Part shown: in pieces, positions 1 through 11,516 of the stretch
Layout: every line of letters begins with the position of its first letter
How positions within the stretch are numbered: the stretch's first letter is position 1
Assembly (NCBI GenBank): GCA_020091685.1
Contig: CM034607.1
Location: 31,246,831-31,310,830, forward strand
Length of the DNA: 64,000 bases
Source of the DNA: Lutjanus erythropterus
Lineage: Eukaryota; Chordata; Actinopteri; Lutjaniformes; Lutjanidae
Direction: 5' to 3'
The notes under the pieces: model-generated
What the model was told of the DNA's origin: nothing
Seen by the model: the letters and a program-made list of their open reading frames with translations, nothing else
Database searches by the model: none
Made by a program: the position numbers and the translations under genes

Positions 1-244
1 TAGATGACAGACGGTGCAATGCTGCTTGAAGCAAGTGACCAATGGCAGCGCTTATACCCACAGTGTGCATCCGGTGAGTTGGACTAGAGTATCATAGTTA
101 ACCAAGCAGCTATAGCCAGTTTTGCTCGCTATCACATGGAACTACGAAGATGGCTGGAAAGGAAATGGAGACCGCAGCTCATGTGGGTTACCTGAAAGTC
201 CGACAGCAGCAGCATAAACTAAGAAAAACAGAGCCCACCAAGCT

Positions 245-545
245 TCGAAAATATGACTTTCAGCAAGACAGATTTTTTGTCACTTTACTTCGCCATCAGA
301 GCCTTTTCCAACAGGGAACCATGTTGTCTCCAAAGCCACCAGACTCCTTTGACAAAAACAGTAATGTTACCTCGCAGAACACGGAAGCTGCTGGTCTACT
401 GCTGCTCAGTCGGTTAGTTTGTTATCATACGATTTTGTGCATTTTAACATGTGATTTGCTCCAGATCGAGGCAGCAGTAGATCAGCAGCTCCTCTGCTCT
501 GCGAGGTCAAATAACTGATTTTGTCAAGGGAGTCTGGATATAGTC
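245..545. repeat. Family-A interspersed repeat, partial, with internal inverted arms
   Basis: The segment shares long stretches with other copies in this window at 4210-4804, 25915-26369, 57205-57600 and 61540-62060. Shared words include gtaat.ttacctcgcagaacac, gctgctggtctac and, inverted, gaccagcagctcct and ctgcgaggt. The two arms (about 355-420 and 470-525) are reverse complements, so the centre of the element can fold back. It carries no coding capacity of its own. Both outer ends are lost or unrecognised. Confidence 0.7.
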
Positions 546-1764
546 TGTCTTCAGTCCCCTGTTGTAAAGGTTAGAGTTAAGGTTGAGTTTAGTTGGCTCA
601 GACTCAGAGAGGCGGCAGATTGAGTGGGAGCAGAGATATTTTGTTGCAGCAGTTTGGTGAAGCAGAACCGCATAATATTTAAGACTTTTTATGTTCTTCC
701 TATTATATAAAAGAACAGAAATTACATAGTTAGAAGGCTAATGTGTACTTAAGATTTTGGAGGCCCATGTGGACAAAAGTGGTAGCGTTTCCACTGTAAT
801 AACCACAAAATATGAAGTCAGAAATAAACTTATCTAAGTAAAAATCTCCTCCTGATTATTTTAAACTGACTACCATACAACTCACTGTAACTTTGTCAGG
901 AAATATCCAGAAATATCCAGCCCTCTTGTCGATGGATGGTCTTGTTAACTTATGTAGGTCATATAGAAGCATCAATAATGAACTGAGACTGTTTCCTAAA
1001 AGCTTTGTAATATCTTCAATCAAATTTAGCCTACGTTTAGCCTGTTTTATGGTTGGTTTTAAGCTCTCACTCCTTCGCAGAATTTTCCTGGAGAAAAGTC
1101 TGACTGCCCCCAATGAGTTAAATATCGCTTTCAGCATCGCTTTCCCAAACTTTTTAGAAATGGTCACATTCAGGACTCTGCAGAGCCGCTATACTGTCTC
1201 TGCATGGGCTTTTACACAGCTATCCAATATAGAAATATTGACTTTGACAACAAATGAACAATACAGTTTATTGTACTTCTGTATTACACCCACAGTGTTT
1301 AAACTATGCAAATAAAATGAAAATATGTTTTCAGATGTTACAGCGAGCACACCAGATGTTTTTGTTATTTGGATCATTAGAGAAGTGACTGAGGAAGTAC
1401 TTTAGAAGAGGGGTGGTGGAGAAAATGCGGCACAATAACAATAAAGTATCATCTTCTCCTCGTTGCTGCCTCGCAGCTCGGATATAAATGTGAGGCTAAA
1501 TGTGGGCTGATCATTTTAAATTTGGCAACCTGGGTTGAGTCTATAGAAGAGCAGTGAAAGGGGAGCAGGTGACTGCCAAAATAAAAGCCTAAAGGCTCTG
1601 GCAAGGCACTGATCTGTGTCTGTAGTTGTTGGCAGGTGGCACTTTTCGATCCAGCCAAGTTATTTGTACCCTTAGTTGGACCCATGACACAGTAAACATG
1701 TCACTCAGAGGTATGCATCATTTTTGTTAAAGAAGACATTACTATGTGAACATAAGTAAACACA

Positions 1765-2448
1765 TTAAAGGCATAGTTCAAATTATTTGAAGTGTGGTTA
1801 TATGAAGTATTCATGGATAGTCAGTGTATTTACTACAGCAGATGCTGGTTGAAAGTGTATTGCAGCAGACAGGATCAGACAAATAGTTGCATGTTGTCTA
1901 AAACGTAAATAAAAACAGAACGCAATCATTTGCAAATACTTCTTGACCTATATTCAACTGAATGCATTTTCAGTGGGAGACAGGTCTGGACTGCAGGCAG
2001 GCCTGTCGAGTAGCCGCACTGCTGGAACACGTGCAGAAGGAGTCTTGGCATCGTCTTCCTGGAATAAGCAGGGATGTCTCTGAAAAAAGATGTCATCTGG
2101 ATGGCAGCGTATGTCGCTCCAAAACCTGTATGTACCTTCAGCCTTCACACGATAACACAAACTAACTAACCAGTCTACACAGCAGGAAATGAGCAGCTCC
2201 CATGTTTTGTGAGGTAAAACGGCTGATTTCACCTGTGGAGTTTGGTTGGTTTTGTGGGAGTGATATTTGGCTTGTATAATAGTAGTATCCAGTCAGAAAA
2301 GGCTGTCTGATCGCAAAGTTAAGTTGTGAAATATTCTAAATATGATGCACACTTTGTGGCTAAAATATCTTTCTTTGCTGATCCCATCTGCAGGAGCACA
2401 TTGTACCTCATACAATCTGGCTTAAAATACTCCGAACTATCCCTTTAA
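1765..2448. mobile_element. Family-A element with TTAA-type ends, interrupted by a Tc1 relic
   Basis: The left end reads TTAAAGGCATAGTT and the right end AACTATCCCTTTAA, an inverted pair with one internal difference. Interior blocks such as gagtttggttggtttt, agtgatatttggct, cagaaaaggctgtctg and aatattctaaatat recur in at least six other copies in the window. There is no ORF. TTAA at both ends suggests a non-autonomous piggyBac-like or other TTAA-targeting DNA element; this is inference from ends only. A Tc1-like fragment sits inside at about 1885-2151. Confidence 0.7.
1885..2151 (-). mobile_element. Tc1/mariner-type transposase relic, internally deleted
   Basis: The minus-strand frame contains a C-terminal DDE-transposase segment: a run ending LFQEDDAKTPSARV followed by LLDRPACSPDLSPTEN. 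This corresponds to the DNA-x-PHxA and PDLxPIEN region around the second and third catalytic acidic residues of Tc1-like transposases. The neighbouring 1885-1965 matches the subterminal sequence of the same element (ttgcaaat, tattcaactgaat), placed directly beside the transposase segment, so everything between was deleted. Stops and missing N-terminal sequence make it non-functional. It shares most of its sequence with the relic at 5868-6405 in the opposite orientation. Confidence 0.82.
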
Positions 2449-2472
2449 AGTGTGTATGTGTGCATTACTTAC

Positions 2473-2766
2473 ATTCCACAGAGAGCTTGACGGGGTAAAC
2501 CCACGGCCCTGCCTGTGTCCTCTGCTCGACCATGCAGGTCACCACCATGCCGTTATCCGCCGGCGTGGGAACCAGCCGGAACTCGCTGCGCACCGTCACC
2601 GTGCCATCCGGCCCGTTCGTGGTGCTGGTCGAGTGGTTGCCTCCGACCGCCGCCTGCCACTTGATGGTGGCCGCTGGTTTGCCGTCCGCCGCCTCGCACT
2701 GGGCCACCACCACCGACTTGGAGCCCGCCTGGACGGTCACAACGTTGGCTGAGTTCTTCGGCTTGG
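2473..2766 (-). CDS. Nectin-family gene, exon C: second Ig (C1-type) domain
   Basis: This exon encodes the second extracellular Ig domain of a nectin-type adhesion molecule, a single-pass membrane protein of adherens junctions. Read on the minus strand it follows a T/C-rich acceptor ending in cag and closes at a strong donor, AAT|gtaagt. It is 294 bp long, entered and left in phase 1. The translation begins AKPKNSANVVTVQAG, the hinge typical of nectin-2/PVR. It has paired Ig cysteines (VAQCEAADGKPA and VVTCMVEQ), a Trp in IKW, the conserved GTVTV...FRLVPT block seen in nectin domain 2, and a possible N-glycosylation site NHS. The last full codons read KLSVE, after which the third Ig domain should start in an exon left of the window. 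Family assignment is strong. The paralogue is less certain: the AKPKN start and VTCMVE region look more like nectin-2/PVR than nectin-1, -3 or -4. Confidence 0.92.
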
Positions 2767-2769
2767 CTG

Positions 2770-3005
2770 AAGGAGAGAAAAAGAGATAGAGACATTAAAG
2801 TCAACAAAGAGGTACAGATGAAGTGAGAAGATGATTTGAGACAGAAGGGGTGAGGAAGAGGGTTGGTGGGTGGGCACAGAACAAAAGGAAAATATCAGCA
2901 GAGGGAGAGGGATGAAAAAATAAAAGGTGGTGAAGGGAAGAGACATCAAAAGTGAGGCAGAGGAGGAGGAGAGGGAGGGCAGGGACAGAGCAGAGGAGGA
3001 GCAGG
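2770..3005. repeat. Purine-rich tract abutting exon C acceptor
   Basis: The plus strand is strongly GA-rich (gagagaaaaagagatagaga, then repeated gaggagg and gagggag). On the transcribed (minus) strand this is an extended pyrimidine-rich stretch of roughly 230 bases running into the exon C acceptor, far longer than a normal polypyrimidine tract. Confidence 0.7.
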
Positions 3006-4209
3006 AGGTTCAATCAGTTTGTTGTGCATATACACCACGGCATCCTACTGCGTCTGTAATGAAACTCTGAGAGGGAGGGGGCCCTCTGGTGTGACCCCAG
3101 GCCACTCAACATCACAGAGACAGAAAGAGAAAGTACAGATCCTTAAAAAGTCTTACAGTGGCTAAATTTAAGTCGTTACAGAAGCATTAGAATTCTTAAA
3201 TCCAATTAATGTATGTTTTTTCATGCTTTAATGACAGCTGGTATGTATGAATAATCCAGGACAAAGCTCATCCCCCGCATGCTTTTGAAAACCGTGCAAG
3301 CTAAAACTTTTCAGGAAAAAATGGCTCAGTGATGATTGTTTGACATCAGCCAGTGCATTTTGAGTTACCTTCATCATCATCATAGATTTTTTTTTTTTTA
3401 CAGGAAATCTCTCCGTTGATGTAAAAGATCAAACACACCCAACAGTTACGAGGATTTCACATTGCAGCGGCAAAATGCAGACCGTCGCTTTTCCTTCTCT
3501 CATCACATTAACTTTGTTAAATCAAACTAGACTTGTTTTACAAAGTGGCAATGTTCCATGAAAATGTCCTTCCTTTGTGAAAGGAGAAACCCAACCTCTG
3601 ACACACGATCAATCAATCTGTAAATGTCAGTGATTTCCATTATTTCGTGATGTCAAGTGTTGTATTTGGACCCACTTTTCTTAAACAAATGTTACACATC
3701 GTGTACCGCAGGATGAGATTTGGTAAATTTCCCCTAAATGCCCTTCAGTGTGTTGTGTGCGGCTGCGTGTGTGCAGAGACGGTAATGGACAACCTGCAAC
3801 TGAAAGATTTTACTTATGAAGAAGAAGTCAAGCAATTATTGAAAACACGTTTTTTTGTCAGCGCATGGCCTGCTGGTTTATTGAGGCTCCTGTCAGCAGA
3901 GAAAGTGGTTTATCTGCGTTTTCTTTGGTGGATTTCTTTTAACTAACACATCTAGAAAATAGTCTTTGCTCATTGATTTTAAGGGACTGACATAGTTTAT
4001 ACTTCTATTCATTTTTAAAATGAAAAAACAAACAAACAGTCAAACGTTGCTCGAGCTGGACTGCAAATATCTCAACAAAGTGCCATACTGTATTAATTTG
4101 GACAATTATTCATGAAAATCAATGCAATTTAATGCCAATTAACCTTTAGCATTAGCCTCAACATCGTCAAATGGTTTTCCATTAAGACCTTAAAAGCAAT
4201 GAAATTACT

Positions 4210-4804
4210 CTAAAGTAATAGTTCACACTTTCAAGGAACGTAATGCTGTGGACAGGGTCAGCAACAAACAAATATTAGCCACCTAAAAAAGATCTATATC
4301 AGTTAATCTGTTCACTATATTTAGAATATTTTTGCCTCTTTATCTTGCTGTCAGACAGCCTTTTTTGACAGTAGACCATGGTATTGTGCAACTTTGGTGA
4401 CTCCAAACTAAACTTTTAAAAACATCAAAGTCACATACTGACACAAATAAACTACCTGACTGAGGCAGCTGTAGACCAGTAACTCCTGTGTTCTGTGTGG
4501 TAAAATTGGTGATTTTGCCAATGGAGTTTGGTTGAGTGACAGAGAGCAGTTTTTGGCTTAATGGTTTTCTCATCCAAAAAGGCTGTCTGACAGCAAAATA
4601 CAGCAGTGAAAATATTCTAAATATAGCGTACACTCAAACTGATAGATTTTTTTTTAATGTGGCTAAAATACTTTTTGCTGTTGATCTTGTCCACAGCAGT
4701 ACGTTGCTGTTGATGTTGACCATCATATACTGTAGATAATACACACTGACTATGGATTAGTACCTCAAACAAACTCACATGAAATAATCCCAACCATCCC
4801 TTTA
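4210..4804. mobile_element. Family-A element, near full length
   Basis: The left end reads taaagtaatagttcac and the right end caaccatccctttaa, degenerate versions of the family ends. Both halves carry the ctgtcagacagcc and caaaaaggctgtctgacagc blocks in opposite orientation, so the element is a foldback. There is no coding capacity. Confidence 0.72.
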
Positions 4805-5867
4805 ATGTAACCACTAGAGGCCTCATCGCACCCACATTTCAAATCATGTTTTGGATCACGCTCAACCTGAGAATATGCAAACCAACAGCAAACCATCTTA
4901 ACAACAGTGACCTTTAAGGAGACAAAGAAGCCACAGGACTTAAAAAAAGGAGAAAGCTGTTGCAGTTTATTAGTCGTGTTGCACCGCCCACTGTAATTTA
5001 ACCTTCTCTTTATATAAATGACTCAAAAGAAGAAGAATAAATTTTTTTGACAGTTATGATTCAGGAATCAAAGGTGCAAATCCCTCTTTTCAAAATAAAC
5101 TGTGTGAGGATGTTGCCCCACAATTCAACATTCACACCCACTTCACACTGTGACTGGCAAGCTGTGCGGAGGTGAGAGGGGAGCCGGGGTTTGAACTTTT
5201 ATCTCGCTCTGTTGTTTTTTTTTTGGGTTTTTTTTGTATTTTTGACTCGACTATTTCTGTCACTTTTCATGTGAACAATGCAGTGAAACACTATGAATGT
5301 CTTCTGGGAGGGAGAACGTTACCTCCATATTTAAATAATATCACGTCTCCGCCCCCTCTGTGCTGACATGGTCGAATCACGTCTTTTCATGTTTCAAATC
5401 CTCGTGAAGATCTCGCTGTGCCCTTCTCCAGTGTGAGCTGTTTAGCCTACAAACATAAAGTGCTAATTGCTCCTAAATCTGGATAAATGAGAGATTAATG
5501 CATCACCACCTCACTGAGTTTGTGACGAGTGTCAGGCATCAGCTGTCAGATAACTTCAGTATGTGTCACAGCTGCATGCTGCTGTGCAGATCTCACTTGT
5601 TGCAATGGTTTCTTGGTCTTGAGGTTCTTATGTAACGGAGGTTAGGAAAACAGGATGCTTTGTATTTGCTTTCATGGACACAATATATAGCATATATATT
5701 TCCTTTCTCCTTTAACTTCCTATCATTATTTCTTGTGCTTGGCTTTAAAAAGGTTCTTGCACAGGTTTTAAAGTCAAATTCAATGTTTTTAAGACCTTTT
5801 TAAGATCTTGACAAATATAATTCAAAGGACCAGAGTGTAGGATTTATTGTCAGCTCCCGGTGAGCTT

Positions 5868-6405
5868 GCGGATGGGTAACTGAAACCATAATACTGAAAT
5901 GTACATACAAGTTTTGGAGCAACATATGCTACCATCCAGACGACTTCATTTTCAGAGACATCTTTGCTTATTTCAGCAAAACAATACCAAGACACATTCT
6001 GCATGTGTTCCAACAGTGTGACTTTGTAGTAAAATATTTCAGGTACTAATCTGACCTGCCTGCAGTCCAAACCGGTCTCCCATTGAAAATGTGTGGTGCA
6101 TTATGAAGCACAAAATATGACAACAGAGACCCCCAACTGTTGAGCACCTGAAGTTGTATATCAATGAAGAATAAGAGTTCGGGAACTTTTCTTGTTTGGC
6201 TTTTTTGGAACACGTTGCAGGCATCAAATTCAGAATGAGTGTATATTTACAAAAATCAATATAGTTAATCAGTTTGAACATTAAATATCTGAACTTTGTG
6301 CTGTATTCAACTGAATATGGGTTGAAAAGTTTTTCAAAATCCTTGCATTCTGTTTATGTTTGTGTTTTACACAATGTCCCAACTTTTTTAGAATTGAGGT
6401 TTGTA
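5868..6405 (+). mobile_element. Tc1/mariner-type element, 3' half, inactivated
   Basis: Plus-strand sequence corresponds to the C-terminal third of a Tc1-like DDE transposase. Recognisable codons include those for VLEQHMLPS, the FQQD/N region, CSPDLSPIEN-like text and a KRKIRQRRP-like tail, broken by stops and frameshifts. The 3' noncoding part follows (tttttggaacacgttgcagg) and then the terminal repeat region acacaatgtcccaactttt, ending about 6405 at ttgta. The 5' half is absent. The relic overlaps two chance minus-strand ORFs. Confidence 0.82.
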
Positions 6406-7329
6406 CAATCCTGTGTCACTTTCTAACAGGAACCTTCCCTAAAGTCAAATGCAGGCGGCATTAAAAAGATAGAGATATCGTCTTCCTGAAACTTGAAGAT
6501 AACCTCCCTCAGCTGAACCAAGACAAGTGAGGAGAGAGAGTTCAGACATGAAGGAGGAGAGGGGACACAAACAGAGATGACAGAGACAGAGGAGGTAAAA
6601 CAGACATAAACAGAAAGGAGAGTGTAGTGGCAGAAAAGGTTTGGATTGATCTGCTGGCTTTAACAAGTCGGGGCTATCCATCCCTGATGTGTTTCGTGAC
6701 ATTGCATCCCATTGAGCCGGCTGCTATTCCTCACAACGGTCTGAAGCATTCTGAGTACAGAATAATTAGGAGGCTAGTGGGAAGCCATGCTAACGGATCT
6801 GAATAAACACTTCAACCCTCCGAACCCCCCACCCTCCCTGTGTTAGCATCAACAGGCTGAATGCCAAAGACTGACAGGGAGACAGGAAAAATGCATTACA
6901 GTAATGTTTCCAAACACTGTTAGCTGCATGAGGTGCGTTTGGTTTATGAAACCAAGCACTCGGAGAGCTTAAAAGGTGAACACATGCCTGCAAAAGTCAT
7001 ATTTGCCACATGCTGAGTATTCAAATTGCATTTTGATGAGTGTTTAGCCATGGATTTTGTTTTTTTTTTTAGAACAGAAGTGCTGCAGTTATTAACTTTT
7101 CCACACTCCCACTCACATTTGTAGATTACAATATGGAGATATGATTTGCACTCTGGAACCGATTAGACTTTAAAAATTCTAAATTTCCATTGCGTGCCAT
7201 ATGTGTGCCCTCCTTCACAGAGACAGTTGCTATGACACACTGTCCCTTTAGCTGGTGGGGACTCTTTAGCGAGGCAAATGCTTGGCCTGACTTGAACCTG
7301 AGACTTCTCTAAGACTTTCTTTCTTCTCA

Positions 7330-7420
7330 CCTTGGCAGCAATTTCAGAACAAGGCTTGTGACTGGAGGGTTGCCAGTTTGAATCATAAACAAGTTGGGGG
7401 GGATCTGCCAAGTGCGAAGA
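7330..7420 (+). repeat. Possible tRNA-derived SINE fragment
   Basis: The stretch gactggagggttgccagttt followed by gaatc resembles the B-box region of fish tRNA-derived SINEs. No A box or poly-A/tail repeat was identified, so this is only a suggestion. Confidence 0.3.
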
Positions 7421-8254
7421 TTTGTAACCGAGTGTGAAGCCGGCTGTTGCAGAATTAAGGTGCCGTTCACACAGGACAGCTGACATCTGTCACAGTCACA
7501 GAGTTTGCTCAGAAACCAACCAGACACCCAGAAAGCAAATTAGTGAAGCCCAGTACTGACCCACATCAATACTTACATTTGGCTCACATTCTGCCGTGCA
7601 ATAACAGTGATGGTGCCACTACAATCTGGCTACAAGGACACCTACTTAACCTTGATACTGTGCAGAACTGGGCCAGACCACAGCCACACTGGAGCCTTTT
7701 GAAGACCCAGCTCTGAACCAGATTACAAGCAGTTTCTTGCACTTGGCCCAGTATCCAAATGCTGCTCACGCCTTACATGTGGCTGGTTAGAGACGAGCCA
7801 TTTTTGGACCAAAGACCCCTTGCCATTGCCATAACTGACCCATTTACAGCCTTAAATCAACCCAAATTTGACCCAGAACCATCTCCTATCTGGGTTGTGT
7901 TGCTGTATGTGGCTCTTAAAGCTGTTTGAAGCAATCTGTGCAAATGTTAAAGGCTGATGAAGTCCATTAGAACATCACGTTTTTAAGCCATGCCAGCAAT
8001 CTGCCTCCGCGAATGGTAATGTCAGTAATCAGGCCTGGAATTTCATCGTTTAAGGAGCAAGGCTACTTGACCCAACTTTTTGAGGGTGCAAGGGCTAACT
8101 TCCAGGGAAATAAGGCCATCAAATAAAACAATATCTATTCATTATTTTGATATACTAACTAGAGAGAGACAGCATCTGGTCAGCAGCACAATGACGATGC
8201 AGATGTTTCATAGAGGAGAAGAGCATCTATGACGTGGGCACCCACCAAGGGTTT

Positions 8255-8450
8255 CGTGCACAGAGTTTCACTTGTTGTTGCCCTATTGGAATGTCAACAA
8301 AAGACACTGGTGTCTAAAAATTGTATTGAAAGGAAAGAGGCAGAGGAGGAAACAGCAAAATCAGCTGGAGCAGTGTGGGCGGGGGGCAGATAATTGTTTG
8401 AAAGGCGTATGGCCAAACGGCTGTAAAATTCCTGCCCTTGTTAGTGGGTT
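8255..8450. repeat. Diverged copy of the duplicated unit seen at 19028-19945
   Basis: Blocks such as caacaaaagacactggtg, aaggaaagaggcagagga, cgtatggccaaac and aattcctgccct match in order those of the units near 19090-19290 and 19610-19790. This indicates a dispersed repeat family. No coding signature is seen. Confidence 0.55.
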
Positions 8451-9894
8451 GGTCCACCACTGTGGTCCAGATTAAATCGAAACAAAATACTGAATGGATT
8501 ACCTTGGAATTCTGTACAAGCACTCCAAGTCCCCAGCAGTTAAAGTCTGGGCAACAATACCGTGGTTCATGACCAAATACCTGCATAACAAATTCCTTTT
8601 AACCTCAGCTGTACTTTGTGTTTAGGGGTAATTTTAAAATTTTAGCATGCTAACATGCTAAATGGACATAGCAAACATTATACCTGCCACAAATCAGCAG
8701 AACTGCTCGTGGTTTAGAAGTCACGTTAAATTGTGCAAATGTTTTATTCTTACCCAATATTCACTGCCAGTGCAACTGTTCTTACTACAAAGCATCAAAG
8801 TGATTAAATATTGGCATATAATTATTTCCACATCCTCTTTTCATCTTACTTTCTCAGTTTTATGAACCTTCTGAAGGCCACCGTCACCTCCCCTTTAACA
8901 GCAGCTATCAGAAACTCAACATTTTATAAATCAAGAGAATCTGGTTTGCATTGGAAACAGAAACTCCACAATAGAGATACACAAGTATATCAAAATATCT
9001 CTCAGCTGAAGGGAATAATCTTGGTGCATCAAATCAGATGATGAAGGGCCGGATGAAAACTTCTCTAAGGCTGTCGAGGTAATCATGGAACTGACTTTAT
9101 CCGAAAAATAATGAGCAACTGTGAATAGAAGAAATATCTTTTTCCTTCACATCATTTGTGGTTTCCTGAATAACATTCAGATTTGGGTGCATCTCTAACT
9201 TACCAAGCATATTGATATTAACTTTTAGCTGAAAGCACTGCTGTGCTTAATTACAGCTGCACAGAGCCATCAGCATGGCTGTAGCTCTTAGAGGAGGGGG
9301 GGCAGTTTACAGGTGTGGGTGGCAAACAGACTAACCATGGGCCAACCGTGGCCTCAGGCGGAGTAGAGATATCTGCGCAGCAGCTAATTTCTCATTCACA
9401 CGGTTTTACAACAACAACAACCAACAGTATTGGTCAAATGAGGACCTTAGGGCTCTGCTCACTGTCTGGGCAGGACAGTGTCCAGTGACAAAAAAAACGG
9501 CATCTGTCCAATGAGGATGTGATGAGACACATCGCAGGAGAACTGGCAGTGTTAAAGATCCAGTGCACATTGATGCAGCTCCATGAAAAACTGGAAAAAG
9601 GTCAGCAACAGCAAACAAACAGCCACTTTGGCTTCCGTTATATTCTTTAACAGTCTGTGCAGAAGGTCGCTGGCTGACATGCAGACTTTATATCACATCC
9701 ACATCCCACTTCCTGAACCTGCAGCTTGTCCGCAGCTAATCTTAAATACTACTGAACAGATCAGCCAAATTTTTTGCGTGCATGTGCATGACTGTATGCT
9801 GAAAAACCTAAAAAAAACCAACTTTTTTATGGCTCCATGCTGGCAACAAACGTGGCCAGAGGCGTTATGTCTTCACGTCATCACTTTCTTTCTT

Positions 9895-9990
9895 GTGAAT
9901 GTGGTATCTTGAAGGACCACTTGGTCTCAAAGATGAATTGATTAAATTTTGCTGGTCAAAGGTCAAAGTCAAAGGGAAATACTGTGGGGC
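9895..9990. repeat. Dispersed fish repeat fragment (ggtcaaaggtcaaag type)
   Basis: It reads accacttggtctcaaagatg and then ttttgctggtcaaaggtcaa. A related fragment lies at about 59880-60000 (tgggactcaagaatgaactg, gatggtcaagg). Not coding. Confidence 0.45.
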
Positions 9991-10403
9991 TTTCTGCGTG
10001 ATACTGGAAACACAAATGTTTTTTGTTCTCTTGGTTTGAGGCCTGATGACTTTATGAAGACCTTGATTTGACCTTTAGAGCAGTAGAGATTTGTTACCCT
10101 GTACCTGAACTCCACTGGTTTGAGCACAAAATGGAAAAACACAAAATCCTCTGTGGTGTAGCAGGAGAAATAGGTTCTCATACGCCTGAACCAGACAACA
10201 TGCAAACAAATGAAGTCACTTTTTCACATGATACTAACAACAGAAATCAAATGGAAAGGCCAGTGAAATGGTACAACGACTCTTTACTGGTGAAAAATAG
10301 GAAAATAACAAATTCCAGGCTCATAACAATGTAACTTTTGCCATTTTGTTTTGCAATACTTTCCTGTATCAGCCAAACAAAACTAGTTTATTCACTTTTA
10401 TTA

Positions 10404-10802
10404 TTTGCAAGGTCTTATTATTATATGAATGTCAATAAAGAAGATGGAATGAAATTCTGAGAAGATGGAATGAAAGTAAGAAACTGGAATGGAGGTCAGA
10501 CTATATGCAATAAAATCTGAGAATATGGAAATAAGTAATAGACGATGGAACAGAAGTCATAGAATATTGAATAAAAGACAGATGATACTGAATGAAAAAT
10601 GAAGAATGTGGTTTGAAAATATGAAAACATGGAATGTAAGTAAGAGAACAAGTATGAGAATATGAAATGATAGTCTTAGAAAATGGGGTGTAAGTCATAG
10701 GATATTATATTCTCCATATTCTCAGACTTTCATATTTTATTCTCAAACCATCACTTTCAAACCATATTCTTTATTGACATTCATAGAATGAGCTTGCAAA
10801 AG
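10404..10802. mobile_element. Foldback element carrying an internal degenerate satellite
   Basis: The left arm tttgcaaggtcttatt...tatgaatgtcaataaagaa is mirrored by the right arm ttctttattgacattcata...gcttgcaaa. Between them 10437-10700 is a degenerate array of about 22-24 bp units around gaatatggaatgaaagtctg, while 10710-10770 carries the same words in reverse orientation (ccatattctcagactttca). The whole can fold into a hairpin. There are no ORFs with a protein signature. Confidence 0.7.
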
Positions 10803-10846
10803 ATATGAGACTAAACTAAACTAAGCAAAATTTACATTATTACAAG

Positions 10847-11516
10847 CAGTGACGGACAGTAACAAAGTACATTTACTTAACTACTTTACTTAAGTACATT
10901 TTTGAACTATCTGAACTTTACCTGAGTATTTGGTTTTTTGGAAACTTATAACTTTCACTCCACTATATTTCAAAGACAAATATTGTACTTTTGACTCCAC
11001 TACATTTGTAGAAGGGTTGTCATCTAAAATGCGATTGGCCACACGCTGTGTTCCTCACAGAAAGAAACCAATCACAGAAATCTGTCATCCAGTTTCGCTC
11101 TGTGACAAGAGCAAGCAAGCTCTCCATCTTTCATTCAAACAAAACTCTGTAATGGTGACGACAGGAGAAAGACTAAATTAAATCTGAAGATGTAAAGATC
11201 TAAAGACTTGGAGAACTTCTTACAGTTGACTTCAATCTAATTTTATGATGTGATTTTAATACAGTTACATCAGAAAATGACGACAGCTGTCCTTTTTGTT
11301 TTTGATTGTATTTCTCTGCTGAGGTTTTTATAGGTGTTTCTATAGACTTTGTGTAGCAGAGTGGTTCTACAAACAGGTCAGAGCATCATTAAGTGTTTTC
11401 AGAGAGTTACAAGGTTCTGTAAACGCATCATGAGAACAATACAGCAAAGTACTGATGTTTAAAAATGTACGTATTTTTAAAAGCAAGTAATGTAGTACTT
11501 GAACTCAAGTAAACTC
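10847..11516. mobile_element. hAT-like non-autonomous element (tacttaagtaca family)
   Basis: The left side reads cagtgacggacagtaacaaa, then gtacatttacttaactactt and acttaagtac. The right side contains gtagtacttgaactcaagta. This matches, from memory, a very common fish repeat with CAGTG/CAGAGGTG-like hAT termini. The interior ORF (10930-11181) is a chance frame. Ends are approximate. Confidence 0.55.

Larger units (their letters stand above)
1..2472 (-). other. Intron 3' of exon C (continues left of the window)
   Basis: No exon for the third Ig domain is visible between the exon C donor and position 1, so this intron is at least 2.4 kb. It holds a partial family-A repeat (about 245-545), a complete family-A repeat with a Tc1 relic inside (1765-2448), and about 1.2 kb (550-1760) in which I recognise nothing. 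ORFs here of 60-140 codons overlap on both strands and show no protein signature. Confidence 0.6.

Noticed and set aside
893-1315. 140-codon plus-strand ORF
   Set aside because: A minus-strand ORF overlaps it over most of its length. No family resemblance, and no repeat or exon features at its edges.
7330-7420. tRNA gene
   Set aside because: Only a B-box-like word is present; no acceptor stem or anticodon arm can be drawn. Retained only as a weak SINE suggestion.
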